Source of the DNA: an uncultured Dysgonomonas sp. | Lineage (GTDB): Bacteria; Bacteroidota; Bacteroidia; Bacteroidales; Dysgonomonadaceae | DNA: 6,087 nucleotides | Direction of reading: 5' to 3' | NCBI GenBank assembly: GCA_945292135.1 | Contig: CALYRA010000098.1 | Coordinates: forward strand, 1 to 6,087 | In this document: one piece after another, positions 1 to 5,408 of the stretch | How the letters are laid out: each line of letters starts with the position of its first letter | How positions within the stretch are numbered: the stretch's first letter is position 1 | Made by a program: the position numbers and the translations under genes | The notes under the pieces: generated by a model | Databases searched by the model: none | Told to the model about the DNA's origin: nothing | What the model saw: the letters and a program-made list of their open reading frames with translations, nothing else

Positions 1-41
1 GCGGATTCTGGAAAAGGTATGAGCAAATATAATGAATAAGA

Positions 42-401
42 ATTTTTAAGTCATTATTCTCAGAATCAATTGCTAAAAATATTGCCGTATCCCAAGAGCG
101 TATTGATAGGAGAAGATTAGGAGAATCTTACCCGATAATAAATATTGATGACTTTGTTTCTGGCTTGCCTTTCTCTTATAATACTGTGGTTGGGCAAAAA
201 AGATAAGGAATAAGTCAAGGACAAAGACAACGCTTGTTGATAGCTCGTGTTGTATATAAAGACACCCGATTTATATTTTTAGATGAAGCTCCTAATGCAT
301 TAGTAGCTAATAATGAAAAGCTAATTTTGGATAATCTAAACAAATTTTATAAAGGCAAAATCGGATATTGTAGCTTTTAGTATACTGTTACTCATTGATT
401 T
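42..401 (+). pseudogene. Decayed ATP-binding domain of a peptidase-type (bacteriocin/peptide) ABC exporter
   Basis: Read in the frame starting at base 3, the sequence shows the C-terminal half of an ABC ATPase domain. A stretch like SIAKNIAVSQERID is typical of the post-Q-loop region of C39-peptidase exporters. It is followed by DFVSGLPFSYNTVVGQ, the signature GISQGQRQR (this family often has SQGQ instead of SGGQ), and Walker B FIFLDEAPNAL. After LNKFYKGK the similarity fades, but V-T-H followed by TGA at 387-398 fits the H-loop VAHR with CGA changed to TGA. In-frame stops at 30-32, 33-35, 204-206, 378-380 and 396-398 show it is dead. No Walker A could be confirmed near base 1; the rest of the gene is either outside the window or lost. 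Intact relatives export peptides across the inner membrane after leader cleavage. The family call is confident, the substrate unknown. Confidence 0.8.
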
Positions 402-417
402 ATTTTTAAAGCTTGGT

Positions 418-1059
418 TCAATATCGACGAAGTAAACCAATCACAAGCGCAAGATTAAAAACTTCTGATTTATGTATTCTAAAGTCTTTGTATAAATCGT
501 TGTTCTCAGATTTACAAAGGATATATTCGTCGTCGTCAAATATACGTTTGACGATAACCCCCTGGCTTGTATCTAAAACATGAAACCTCCCCCACTGCAC
601 AAAGTTCACAGGCTTTATATACAAACAAGCGAGCTCGTCACCCGAATGAAATTCAGGTAACATACTATCACCCTTCGCAATAATTGTAAAATCGTATTTG
701 GCAAATGCTTTAATAACTGGAATTTGTTCGCAATTTTCGATTGTAATACCATCAAGCGCGACCGATAAAGAGCCCGCCGCCGCATCGTATGGTATTCTCG
801 GGCGGGTTTCTTCAATTTCCGTTTCCTCTTTCTTTTTGGCAATGGGCTGTCTTTCTTCTTTAATCATTTTTGCAGCATCATTAAAAAACCACTCAAGATT
901 AAGGTCATGATAATTATCTATTATTATTTTAAGCTTATCGACTCCCAAACTACTGCCACTATCTAAAAAACCAACTGAAAACCCAGTTTTTAGATAAAAC
1001 TTATTCTTGGTAATGCCTTTGTATTCAAGATATTTAAGTAATTTTTGTTTGTCGGTCAT
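418..1059 (-). CDS. S24-family phage repressor (CI/LexA-like, self-cleaving)
   Basis: The 213-aa protein has the two-domain layout of phage CI-type repressors. Residues about 5-60 form an atypical HTH of the Bacteroidota kind (KNKFYLKTGFSVGFLD, then DKLKIIIDNYHDLNLEWFF). A charged Lys/Glu linker (66-88) follows, then an S24 peptidase domain. The expected serine is Ser132 in GDSML and the lysine Lys171 in IVKRIF, spaced as in LexA/UmuD. A95-G96 in the segment DAAAG, just before the peptidase domain, is a good candidate self-cleavage site. All key residues are present, so the protein is probably functional. The ATG at 1059 is chosen because the HTH starts right after it; no clear Shine-Dalgarno is seen, as is usual in Bacteroidota. 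It diverges from the fibre/hydrolase gene across 99 bases and probably binds there, repressing that gene and perhaps itself until DNA damage. The DNA target and SOS link are inferred. Confidence 0.88.
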   Translation of the reverse strand: MTDKQKLLKYLEYKGITKNKFYLKTGFSVGFLDSGSSLGVDKLKIIIDNYHDLNLEWFFNDAAKMIKEERQPIAKKKEETEIEETRPRIPYDAAAGSLSVALDGITIENCEQIPVIKAFAKYDFTIIAKGDSMLPEFHSGDELACLYIKPVNFVQWGRFHVLDTSQGVIVKRIFDDDEYILCKSENNDLYKDFRIHKSEVFNLALVIGLLRRY

Positions 1060-1158
1060 GATTTTTATCTTTATTTATTTGCTTTGCGTGATAATTATCT
1101 TTATATTTATATTGTTTTCTTGAACCAATATAAAGAAATAATTAAAATCGCATAGAAA
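1060..1158. promoter_or_regulatory. Divergent control region with candidate repressor operators
   Basis: This 99-base AT-rich spacer lies between the starts of the repressor and the fibre gene. It carries two exact copies of TTATCTTTA (1065-1073 and 1095-1103) exactly 30 bases apart, about three helical turns. A perfect 10-bp palindrome, GATAATTATC (1090-1099), overlaps the second copy. TATCTTTA (1096-1103) also resembles the Bacteroidota -7 element TAnnTTTG with its last base changed, so operator and promoter may overlap, but no well-spaced -33 TTTG is present (the best, at 1078-1081, leaves only 14 bases). No Shine-Dalgarno precedes the ATG at 1159. Binding by the neighbouring S24 repressor is inferred from layout alone. 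Confidence 0.5.
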
Positions 1159-3864
1159 ATGGAAGCAAAAGAAAATGAGGGCTTGACACCCGAGCAAATC
1201 GAATCGTCTCAGATCATAAAATTTTCGGATGGTAAAGAGCCGAACAGTAACGATTTTTCAAATCTTATCGACTCATTCGAGCATAAGAGCATACCTATCG
1301 CACAATCACGTATTTTAGATCTTGCCCAGTCTTTTGATAAAAAAGCCGATAAGACACAAGTCGAGGCGTTTGCGGTCGGTTTAATATACAAACCAGCCAT
1401 GCCTAATGTGGCGGCGCTTACATCTACTTACCCTAATGCGCAAAAAGGATGGGCGGCAAAAGTAATGGATCAGACCGACCCGAACGGCAATGCTTATATT
1501 TACCAGTTTGACGGCTTGGGGTGGAATAATACAGGTCTTATTGTCTTTCCTCATAATGTGGCTACAAAAGAAGAGCTAAACGACGTCTCGAATGATGTCG
1601 ATGAGATAAAAAACGAGCTCGGTTTTGATGAATCGACGCCCTGCGAAATTATACCTTATTCGGTGGGTAATTCCGAGACTAATAATTCAAAACAATGGTT
1701 TTATTTAAACCCGTCTATATTAGTTGGTAAAACGGTAACAGGGGTAAAGGTAAACTTTAAAAAAGCGGGTACATTTACCGTTGTTTTTGGTAAAGGATTA
1801 AATACATCGTCTTATGCTGAAATAACAAGGCAAACATTTACGGTTGTCACTGGAGAGCAGATTTTAAACCTTACATCACCTTTTATGTTCGGCGTTGATC
1901 ATTGTATCGGGTTTAACGATTATTCAAATACCGCAACATGGTTATATGCGTCTAAAACTACATCAAATCCGATTGCTGGGGGCTGGGTTGGTCGTGCATC
2001 AAATGGTAGCTGGTCAAGTAAAACCGAAGATGGCGACTTGTGCATCGGTGTGCTTGTTTCTGCTGGCTTAGGTAGTAACTATGTGAAAAAAATAAACTTA
2101 CAATCTGATTATTCGAGTAGTAAAGAGTCTGTCCCGACAAGTTTCTTGCTTAATCGGCAACATGGCGACCTTTACGGTGTTTATGACAATGACGGGGGAG
2201 CTTATGATGAAATAATACCTTACGGCGAGGGAAATAAATGGTCCAATGGTTTAGATATAAACCCGACAAATAACGGTCAATGGTTTTACGAGAATCAGAA
2301 TATTTTAAGGGGTAAAAAAATTAGCGGTGTGAAAGCTAAATTTGATAAAGCGGGTACATTCTCAATACTAATCGGTAAGAATATAGGTACAAATAATTTT
2401 ACCTATACTGTTGCACATGCTTTAAGTGTTGTCGAGGGTGTCAATGAATTAGTATTTAGCCCGATTACGCTTAACGCTGACGAAAGTCTCGGATTTGTTT
2501 CACCAACTGACAATGTTCGTTTTTGGTTCTCAGAAGCAAACAAGCCAAATTCGATTGGTGGCGGTTTTCGGGGGGGCAAAAGCACGGCTTTAGTAAAAGC
2601 CGATTTGTGTATAGGTGTGTTTGTTGGTGAGCCGCTAAATGAATTAATACCATTTTCGGGGCTTACTGATAGAGACTCAGTATTGCCAGCAGGTCAATGG
2701 TTTTATGAGAATCACTCGGTTATGAATGGCAAATTCATAAACAAACTTAAGATTAATATTTCGACGGCTGGAACAATGTCGGTTCTATTTGCAAAAAACG
2801 TCGGATCGTCAGGTTATACATACACAAAACAAGTATTTAATGTAAGTGTCGGTATCAATGAATTATCAATTTTAAGACAATTAGAGAGCAACGAAACAGT
2901 AGGTTTTTTTGATTATGACGATACCGCTAAATTTAAATTTGGCGGCGTTAATTCGGGAGATAAAAAAAATAATATCGGCGGTGGTTTTATATCAATATCA
3001 TCAAACGGCGCATGGCGATCAAGCGTTTTACTATATGATTTATCAATCGGAGTTTTCACGGGTGGTAATGGCTCTGCGATAAGCGGCGATATAAATAAAA
3101 TTAACGCCCGCTTAAAACATTTAGAAGAAGCAATACAAGCCGTCAATCCCGATTATACGGGTTTGTTACGAGATAAAACATTTTCGGTACTGGGTGACAG
3201 TATATCAACATATCAAGGCATTATACCGAGCGGACACCCTTACAAATACCCGAATTTTGGTATTACCGACTGGCGGCAAACATGGTGGGGCTTGCTGACT
3301 ACTGACAAATACGGCATGAAACTCGTTGCAAATGCCTCGTGGTCGGGTGGTACAGTTACGGATATGGTTGACGGATCTTTGCCTAATTATATATCAAAGC
3401 TCGGTGTCAATCCCGATTATATTTTTCTTTTTGGTGGCACAAATGATTTCGGGCAATGTAAAACGATCGGCGACTTAAATTTTTATAATACTTTTGATCG
3501 TAAATTGTTTATTCAAGCCGTATGTTATCAGATTGAGAAAATACAAGAGACTTACACAAATGCAAAGATCGTTTATCTGACGCCAATGCAAAGAAATTAT
3601 GCGGCTCAATCGAATAGTAAAAACCCGAATAAGGTTAGAGATTCAAAACCGTTCTTGTATGAGTATTGCGATGCAATAAAGATGGTTTGCAAGATTTATG
3701 GCGTACAAGTAGTTGATATGTTTAATTGTGGTATCCACTTTTATAATATGAAATATTATATGCCTGATAATTTACACCCAAATGTTCGAGGTATGGAAGT
3801 TATCGCAAATTATGTATATAAAAATGTCTCTTTGTATGCAGAACGAAATAGTCTTATTAAATAG
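1159..3864 (+). CDS. Phage tail-fibre-like protein with three tandem modules and a C-terminal SGNH/GDSL hydrolase
   Basis: The 901-aa protein has no signal peptide or membrane segment. Residues 1-155 resemble N-termini of Bacteroidota phage tail fibres (FSNLIDSFEHKS, then AQKGWAAKVMD and YIYQFDGLGWNNTG), ending in a short heptad-like stretch (about 137-155). Three related modules of about 140 aa follow (163-301, 351-490, 495-635). A short coiled-coil-like linker (645-661, KINARLKHLEEAIQ) leads into an SGNH hydrolase. Its blocks are visible: GDSIS with nucleophile Ser681, Gly730/731 in WSGG, GGTND with Asn762, and DNLHP with Asp870 and His873. The likely role is a particle-borne or released esterase that deacylates surface glycans of the host; the substrate is unknown. 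The ATG at 1159 opens directly into the fibre-like N-terminus. G+C is higher than in the flanks. No tail, chaperone or other phage gene adjoins it, so how it would reach a virion is unclear. Confidence 0.82.
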   Translation: MEAKENEGLTPEQIESSQIIKFSDGKEPNSNDFSNLIDSFEHKSIPIAQSRILDLAQSFDKKADKTQVEAFAVGLIYKPAMPNVAALTSTYPNAQKGWAAKVMDQTDPNGNAYIYQFDGLGWNNTGLIVFPHNVATKEELNDVSNDVDEIKNELGFDESTPCEIIPYSVGNSETNNSKQWFYLNPSILVGKTVTGVKVNFKKAGTFTVVFGKGLNTSSYAEITRQTFTVVTGEQILNLTSPFMFGVDHCIGFNDYSNTATWLYASKTTSNPIAGGWVGRASNGSWSSKTEDGDLCIGVLVSAGLGSNYVKKINLQSDYSSSKESVPTSFLLNRQHGDLYGVYDNDGGAYDEIIPYGEGNKWSNGLDINPTNNGQWFYENQNILRGKKISGVKAKFDKAGTFSILIGKNIGTNNFTYTVAHALSVVEGVNELVFSPITLNADESLGFVSPTDNVRFWFSEANKPNSIGGGFRGGKSTALVKADLCIGVFVGEPLNELIPFSGLTDRDSVLPAGQWFYENHSVMNGKFINKLKINISTAGTMSVLFAKNVGSSGYTYTKQVFNVSVGINELSILRQLESNETVGFFDYDDTAKFKFGGVNSGDKKNNIGGGFISISSNGAWRSSVLLYDLSIGVFTGGNGSAISGDINKINARLKHLEEAIQAVNPDYTGLLRDKTFSVLGDSISTYQGIIPSGHPYKYPNFGITDWRQTWWGLLTTDKYGMKLVANASWSGGTVTDMVDGSLPNYISKLGVNPDYIFLFGGTNDFGQCKTIGDLNFYNTFDRKLFIQAVCYQIEKIQETYTNAKIVYLTPMQRNYAAQSNSKNPNKVRDSKPFLYEYCDAIKMVCKIYGVQVVDMFNCGIHFYNMKYYMPDNLHPNVRGMEVIANYVYKNVSLYAERNSLIK
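1645..3063 (+). repeat. Three tandem protein-level repeats within the fibre/hydrolase gene
   Basis: The modules start at codons 163, 351 and 495 and end at about 301, 490 and 635. Each opens with E-[IL]-IP-[YF], then QWFY near +17 to +26, followed by GK-x(2,3)-[GN]-[VL]-K, KAGTF/TAGTM, [FI]GK or FAKN, an ELVF/ILNL-like strand, GF/GV near a Trp or Phe strand, IGGG[FW] (IAGGW in module 1), and the closing DL[CS]IGV. Modules 2 and 3 nearly abut, while modules 1 and 2 are separated by a 49-residue linker. The alternating beta-strand pattern suggests jelly-roll or carbohydrate-binding-like sandwiches. The fold is inferred; the repetition is seen directly. The DNA copies are clearly diverged, so the duplication is not recent. 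Confidence 0.8.
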
Positions 3865-3868
3865 TGTT

Positions 3869-3901
3869 AAATACTGTTCAAATAGTATTTGATTATCTTT
3901 G
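3869..3901 (+). promoter_or_regulatory. Overlapping dyads and a -7-like element just after the fibre/hydrolase stop
   Basis: Five bases past the TAG at 3862-3864 lies AAATACT (3869-3875) paired with AGTATTT (3884-3890). The same segment also holds a 13-base dyad, CAAATA-G-TATTTG (3879-3891), symmetric around one central base. Immediately downstream, TATCTTTG (3894-3901) matches the Bacteroidota -7 consensus TAnnTTTG fully. A -33 TTTG at the usual distance is missing; TGTT at 3865-3868 is a poor stand-in. If it is used, transcription would start inside the terminator that follows and give only a very short RNA. It may simply be a protein-binding site. Confidence 0.35.
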
Positions 3902-3902
3902 C

Positions 3903-3946
3903 GCAAATCATATCTCTTTCTTGTAGGTGTGATTTGCATTTTTTTT
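3903..3946 (+). terminator. Rho-independent terminator of the fibre/hydrolase gene
   Basis: GCAAATCATA (3903-3912) pairs with TGTGATTTGC (3928-3937): ten pairs including one G-U wobble, with a 15-base loop. Eight T's follow at 3939-3946, and more T-rich sequence after that. It sits 38 bases after the stop codon of the fibre/hydrolase gene, so that gene appears to be a single-gene transcript. Confidence 0.8.
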
Positions 3947-3960
3947 GTATTTTTTATTTC

Positions 3961-4348
3961 GAAAAACTGGTTTTTCATTTTCGCGATTATATATGATTAC
4001 AACTTTACAATTTATATATATCCAATAATAATGAAGCCAATAAATTACAATTTACAATTACTAATCTTCATTTGAATGGTTTATGATTGACTGCGAAAGA
4101 TAATTTCTGTACATCCTAAAATGAGAATTTTCTGAAGTGAAGTTATAATAGTATTGGTTAATATCCGTTTTAACTCTTTCATATCTGTATCTTATGATTT
4201 TATAATAGCATCATCCCATGGTGCTGCCATTAGTATCTAATATTAAATAAAAATCATTTTTTCAACCCCATTTCTTTCTGCCTCTCTATTCTTAATAAAA
4301 TAAATTACTCCCTATTGGGATTTTGTTAAACAATTAAATTATAAATAT
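3961..4348. other. AT-rich gene-free stretch between fibre/hydrolase gene and integrase remnant
   Basis: No convincing gene is seen on either strand. It opens with a perfect 7-bp hairpin, GAAAAAC-TG-GTTTTTC (3961-3976), and holds two copies of TTACAATTTA near 4004 and 4045. TCCCATGGTG at 4214-4223 recurs at 5213-5222 in the same orientation. On the - strand a reading of about 47 codons runs between TGA near 4205 and TAG near 4062, rich in Tyr, Arg and Asn, and continues across the TGA in the same frame for about 20 codons. It resembles no family I recognise and may be residue of another decayed gene. The right border of the transferred repressor-fibre pair should lie in or just before this stretch, but no flanking direct repeat was found. 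Confidence 0.4.
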
Positions 4349-4803
4349 GTGAGAAAGAGTTTAGAATTAACGGCCACAGAAGTGATCGATCTGTTGATCG
4401 AAAAGTTTAGCATGCAAGTAAGAGTTAAGAATGGACATCAGCTCATCAGTTCAGGGAATGCCAAAGACTTTCAAATGTTGAAAAATTCATTGGTAAAATT
4501 TGTATCAGATAAATACAAGAAGCCATTCACTTACCTTTCAGTTTTGTGATATAGACAACACTTTTTTGATAGATTACATTTCTTATCTTGAAAAACGAGC
4601 GGCCAATCTGGGTACAAAAGGAGCCATATCCAATCGTCTGAAAAAACTACAGGCAGTCTTCAACTATGTCCTTGAAATAGGAATTCAGGGTGCTGATTCT
4701 TCCATATTCCATAGATGTATCAGAACAAATGAAAGTACTGGAAGTAATACCTTTTATCCTTTCTGCTGATATAATATATAAGATAGAAAACATTGTCGCT
4801 CTG
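4349..4803 (+). pseudogene. Tyrosine recombinase (integrase) remnant in three frames
   Basis: Three consecutive frames together spell the core-binding (SAM-like) domain of Bacteroidota site-specific integrases. The first (4349 to about 4528) reads LELTATEVIDLLIEK, then GHQLISSGNAKDFQMLKNSL and DKYKKPF. The second (from about 4530) reads CDIDNTFLIDYISYLEKR, then TKGAISNRLKKLQAVFNY and GADSSIF. The third (from about 4726) reads MKVLEVIPFILSADIIYKIENI. The breaks fall near 4528-4545 and 4715-4730. The N-terminal arm-binding domain (about 100 aa in relatives) is absent upstream, and the catalytic domain with its Arg-His-Arg-Tyr residues is missing: similarity stops at about 4795-4803, where the opposite-strand HTH gene also breaks. 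It cannot be active. GTG at 4349 is simply the first in-frame start-like codon. The family call is confident; the parent element is unknown. Confidence 0.82.
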
Positions 4804-5051
4804 CTTATACTTAATAATAATGCTGCTTTTGACACAGTAAAATATTCCCGATATTTAAGAATAGATGAGTCGGTCGAATTAGGTTTACTTAATGTCTGTT
4901 TATTGTTACTATTTATTTTAAACTCTCTTTGCTTTTCCTTATATGCTTTAGATGCATACTTCAAAGAGCAGTATTTCGTTTTTGTCGTTTTAGCAATAAA
5001 AGTGCTATTACAGAACAGACATAATCTTTCAATTTCTATATTACTACTCAT
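4647..5051 (-). pseudogene. Truncated zinc-finger/helix-turn-helix (excisionase-like) protein
   Basis: The 134-codon frame is genuine only for residues 1 to about 88 (5051 down to about 4788). It opens with a small zinc-ribbon: C11-LF-C14, then YC28S. The expected fourth ligand is Tyr32 (TAT) instead of Cys, a one-base change from TGT. A polar linker (about 40-65) leads to the start of an excisionase-type HTH (FTVSKAALLLSISRATMF, 71-88), where the usual LLGIS has become LLSIS. After residue 88 the frame runs antisense through the integrase remnant to a stop at 4647, so the last 46 residues are not native. Intact relatives are small DNA-binding proteins of Bacteroidota mobile elements, thought to act as excision or accessory factors. 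The loss of both HTH end and zinc ligand makes function unlikely. The ATG at 5049-5051 starts at the family's usual MSSNIEIER-like N-terminus. Confidence 0.7.
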
Positions 5052-5079
5052 TAGTATTATTATTGGTAATAATTTGTCC

Positions 5080-5182
5080 TTATATTAATTTCTCGAAATC
5101 CTTTCCTGATGCGAATTTTATATCGTTGGCGATAATTTGCTCAATAATTTGTCCCTAAATAATGCAAGCTTTCACAGATATC
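5080..5182 (-). pseudogene. Diverged, broken second copy of the mnmE 3' end
   Basis: Read on the - strand, 5182 down to 5153 gives DICESLHYLG, against DIRECMHYLG in the intact mnmE. After a frameshift (restart at 5154), it gives GQIIEQIIANDIKFASGK, against GQISTDEILGNIFGKFCIGK. By hand count 24 of 29 bases match between 5154-5182 and 5482-5510. Compared with mnmE it lacks about 17 bases in total, mostly the GEIT segment, and has FASGK in place of the near-invariant FCIGK that ends MnmE proteins. It then runs seven codons further to TAA at 5080-5082. Similarity ends sharply at 5182. Duplicated gene tails like this are left by integrative elements that use a gene's 3' end as attachment site, and the excisionase-like gene starts 28 bases further on. 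Chance similarity within a repeat-rich patch is the main alternative. Confidence 0.5.
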
Positions 5183-5197
5183 GTTATTTGTCCCTAA
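5147..5197. repeat. Direct 12-base repeats ATTTGTCCCTAA with flanking variants
   Basis: ATTTGTCCCTAA occurs exactly at 5147-5158 and 5186-5197, 39 bases apart, in the same orientation. A shorter relative ATTTGTCC lies at 5072-5079, and TGTCCC at 5211-5216. They sit upstream of the excisionase-like gene on its strand and overlap the broken mnmE tail. Such spaced short repeats fit integrase/excisionase arm-type sites or the repeated ends of an insertion sequence; the sequence alone does not decide which. Confidence 0.5.
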
Positions 5198-5287
5198 TTT
5201 TGACTAATCATGTCCCATGGTGTCTCAACTATGCATTATTTAGAATATGTAATTTTAAGTAAGATAGTCGGAGGAAAAATGGAGGAG

Positions 5288-5344
5288 AAAAAAACAACAA
5301 AAAACACTAACCAATGCTAAACATTGATTAGTGTCTATTTTTTT
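5288..5344 (-). terminator. Bidirectional intrinsic terminator downstream of mnmE
   Basis: A 13-bp stem, 5304-5316 with 5322-5334, encloses the 5-base loop CTAAA. On the - strand its single irregular position is a G-U wobble, and the stem is followed by T6 and, after GTTG, a run of seven T's (complement of 5288-5303), a strong terminator 75 bases past the mnmE stop. On the + strand that position is a C-A mismatch, but seven T's (5338-5344) follow, so weaker termination from the left is also likely. Confidence 0.85.
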
Positions 5345-5408
5345 ATAACACTAAAAATGGTATTATATTGACCGATTCTATTATTTGTTAATCGTTGATA
5401 ATCAATAA

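Noticed and set aside
1..40. Frame 1 reading ADSGKG as a possible Walker A of the ABC remnant
   Set aside because: Too short and degenerate, and in a different frame from the rest; it could not be told from noise.
413..1128. 9-base inverted repeat TTGGTTCAA (413-421) and TTGAACCAA (1120-1128) around the repressor gene
   Set aside because: It is short, the left copy overlaps the repressor stop codon, and no target duplication or transposase goes with it. Chance is the simplest explanation.
3961..3976. 7-bp hairpin with a 2-base loop as a second terminator or attachment site
   Set aside because: The stem is A/T-rich with no clean T-run directly after it, the loop is only two bases, and no second copy was found elsewhere in the window.
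4062..4270. - strand peptide fragments suggestive of a decayed transposase
   Set aside because: The stretch is interrupted by TGA codons and contains no motif I can tie to a transposase family, so it is only described as part of the gene-free stretch.
4690..5088. 132-aa + strand open frame with hydrophobic stretches, which looks like a membrane protein
   Set aside because: Its first ~36 codons belong to the integrase remnant (third frame). The rest is antisense to the zinc-finger/HTH gene, and the hydrophobicity comes from reading Lys/Asn-rich codons backwards.
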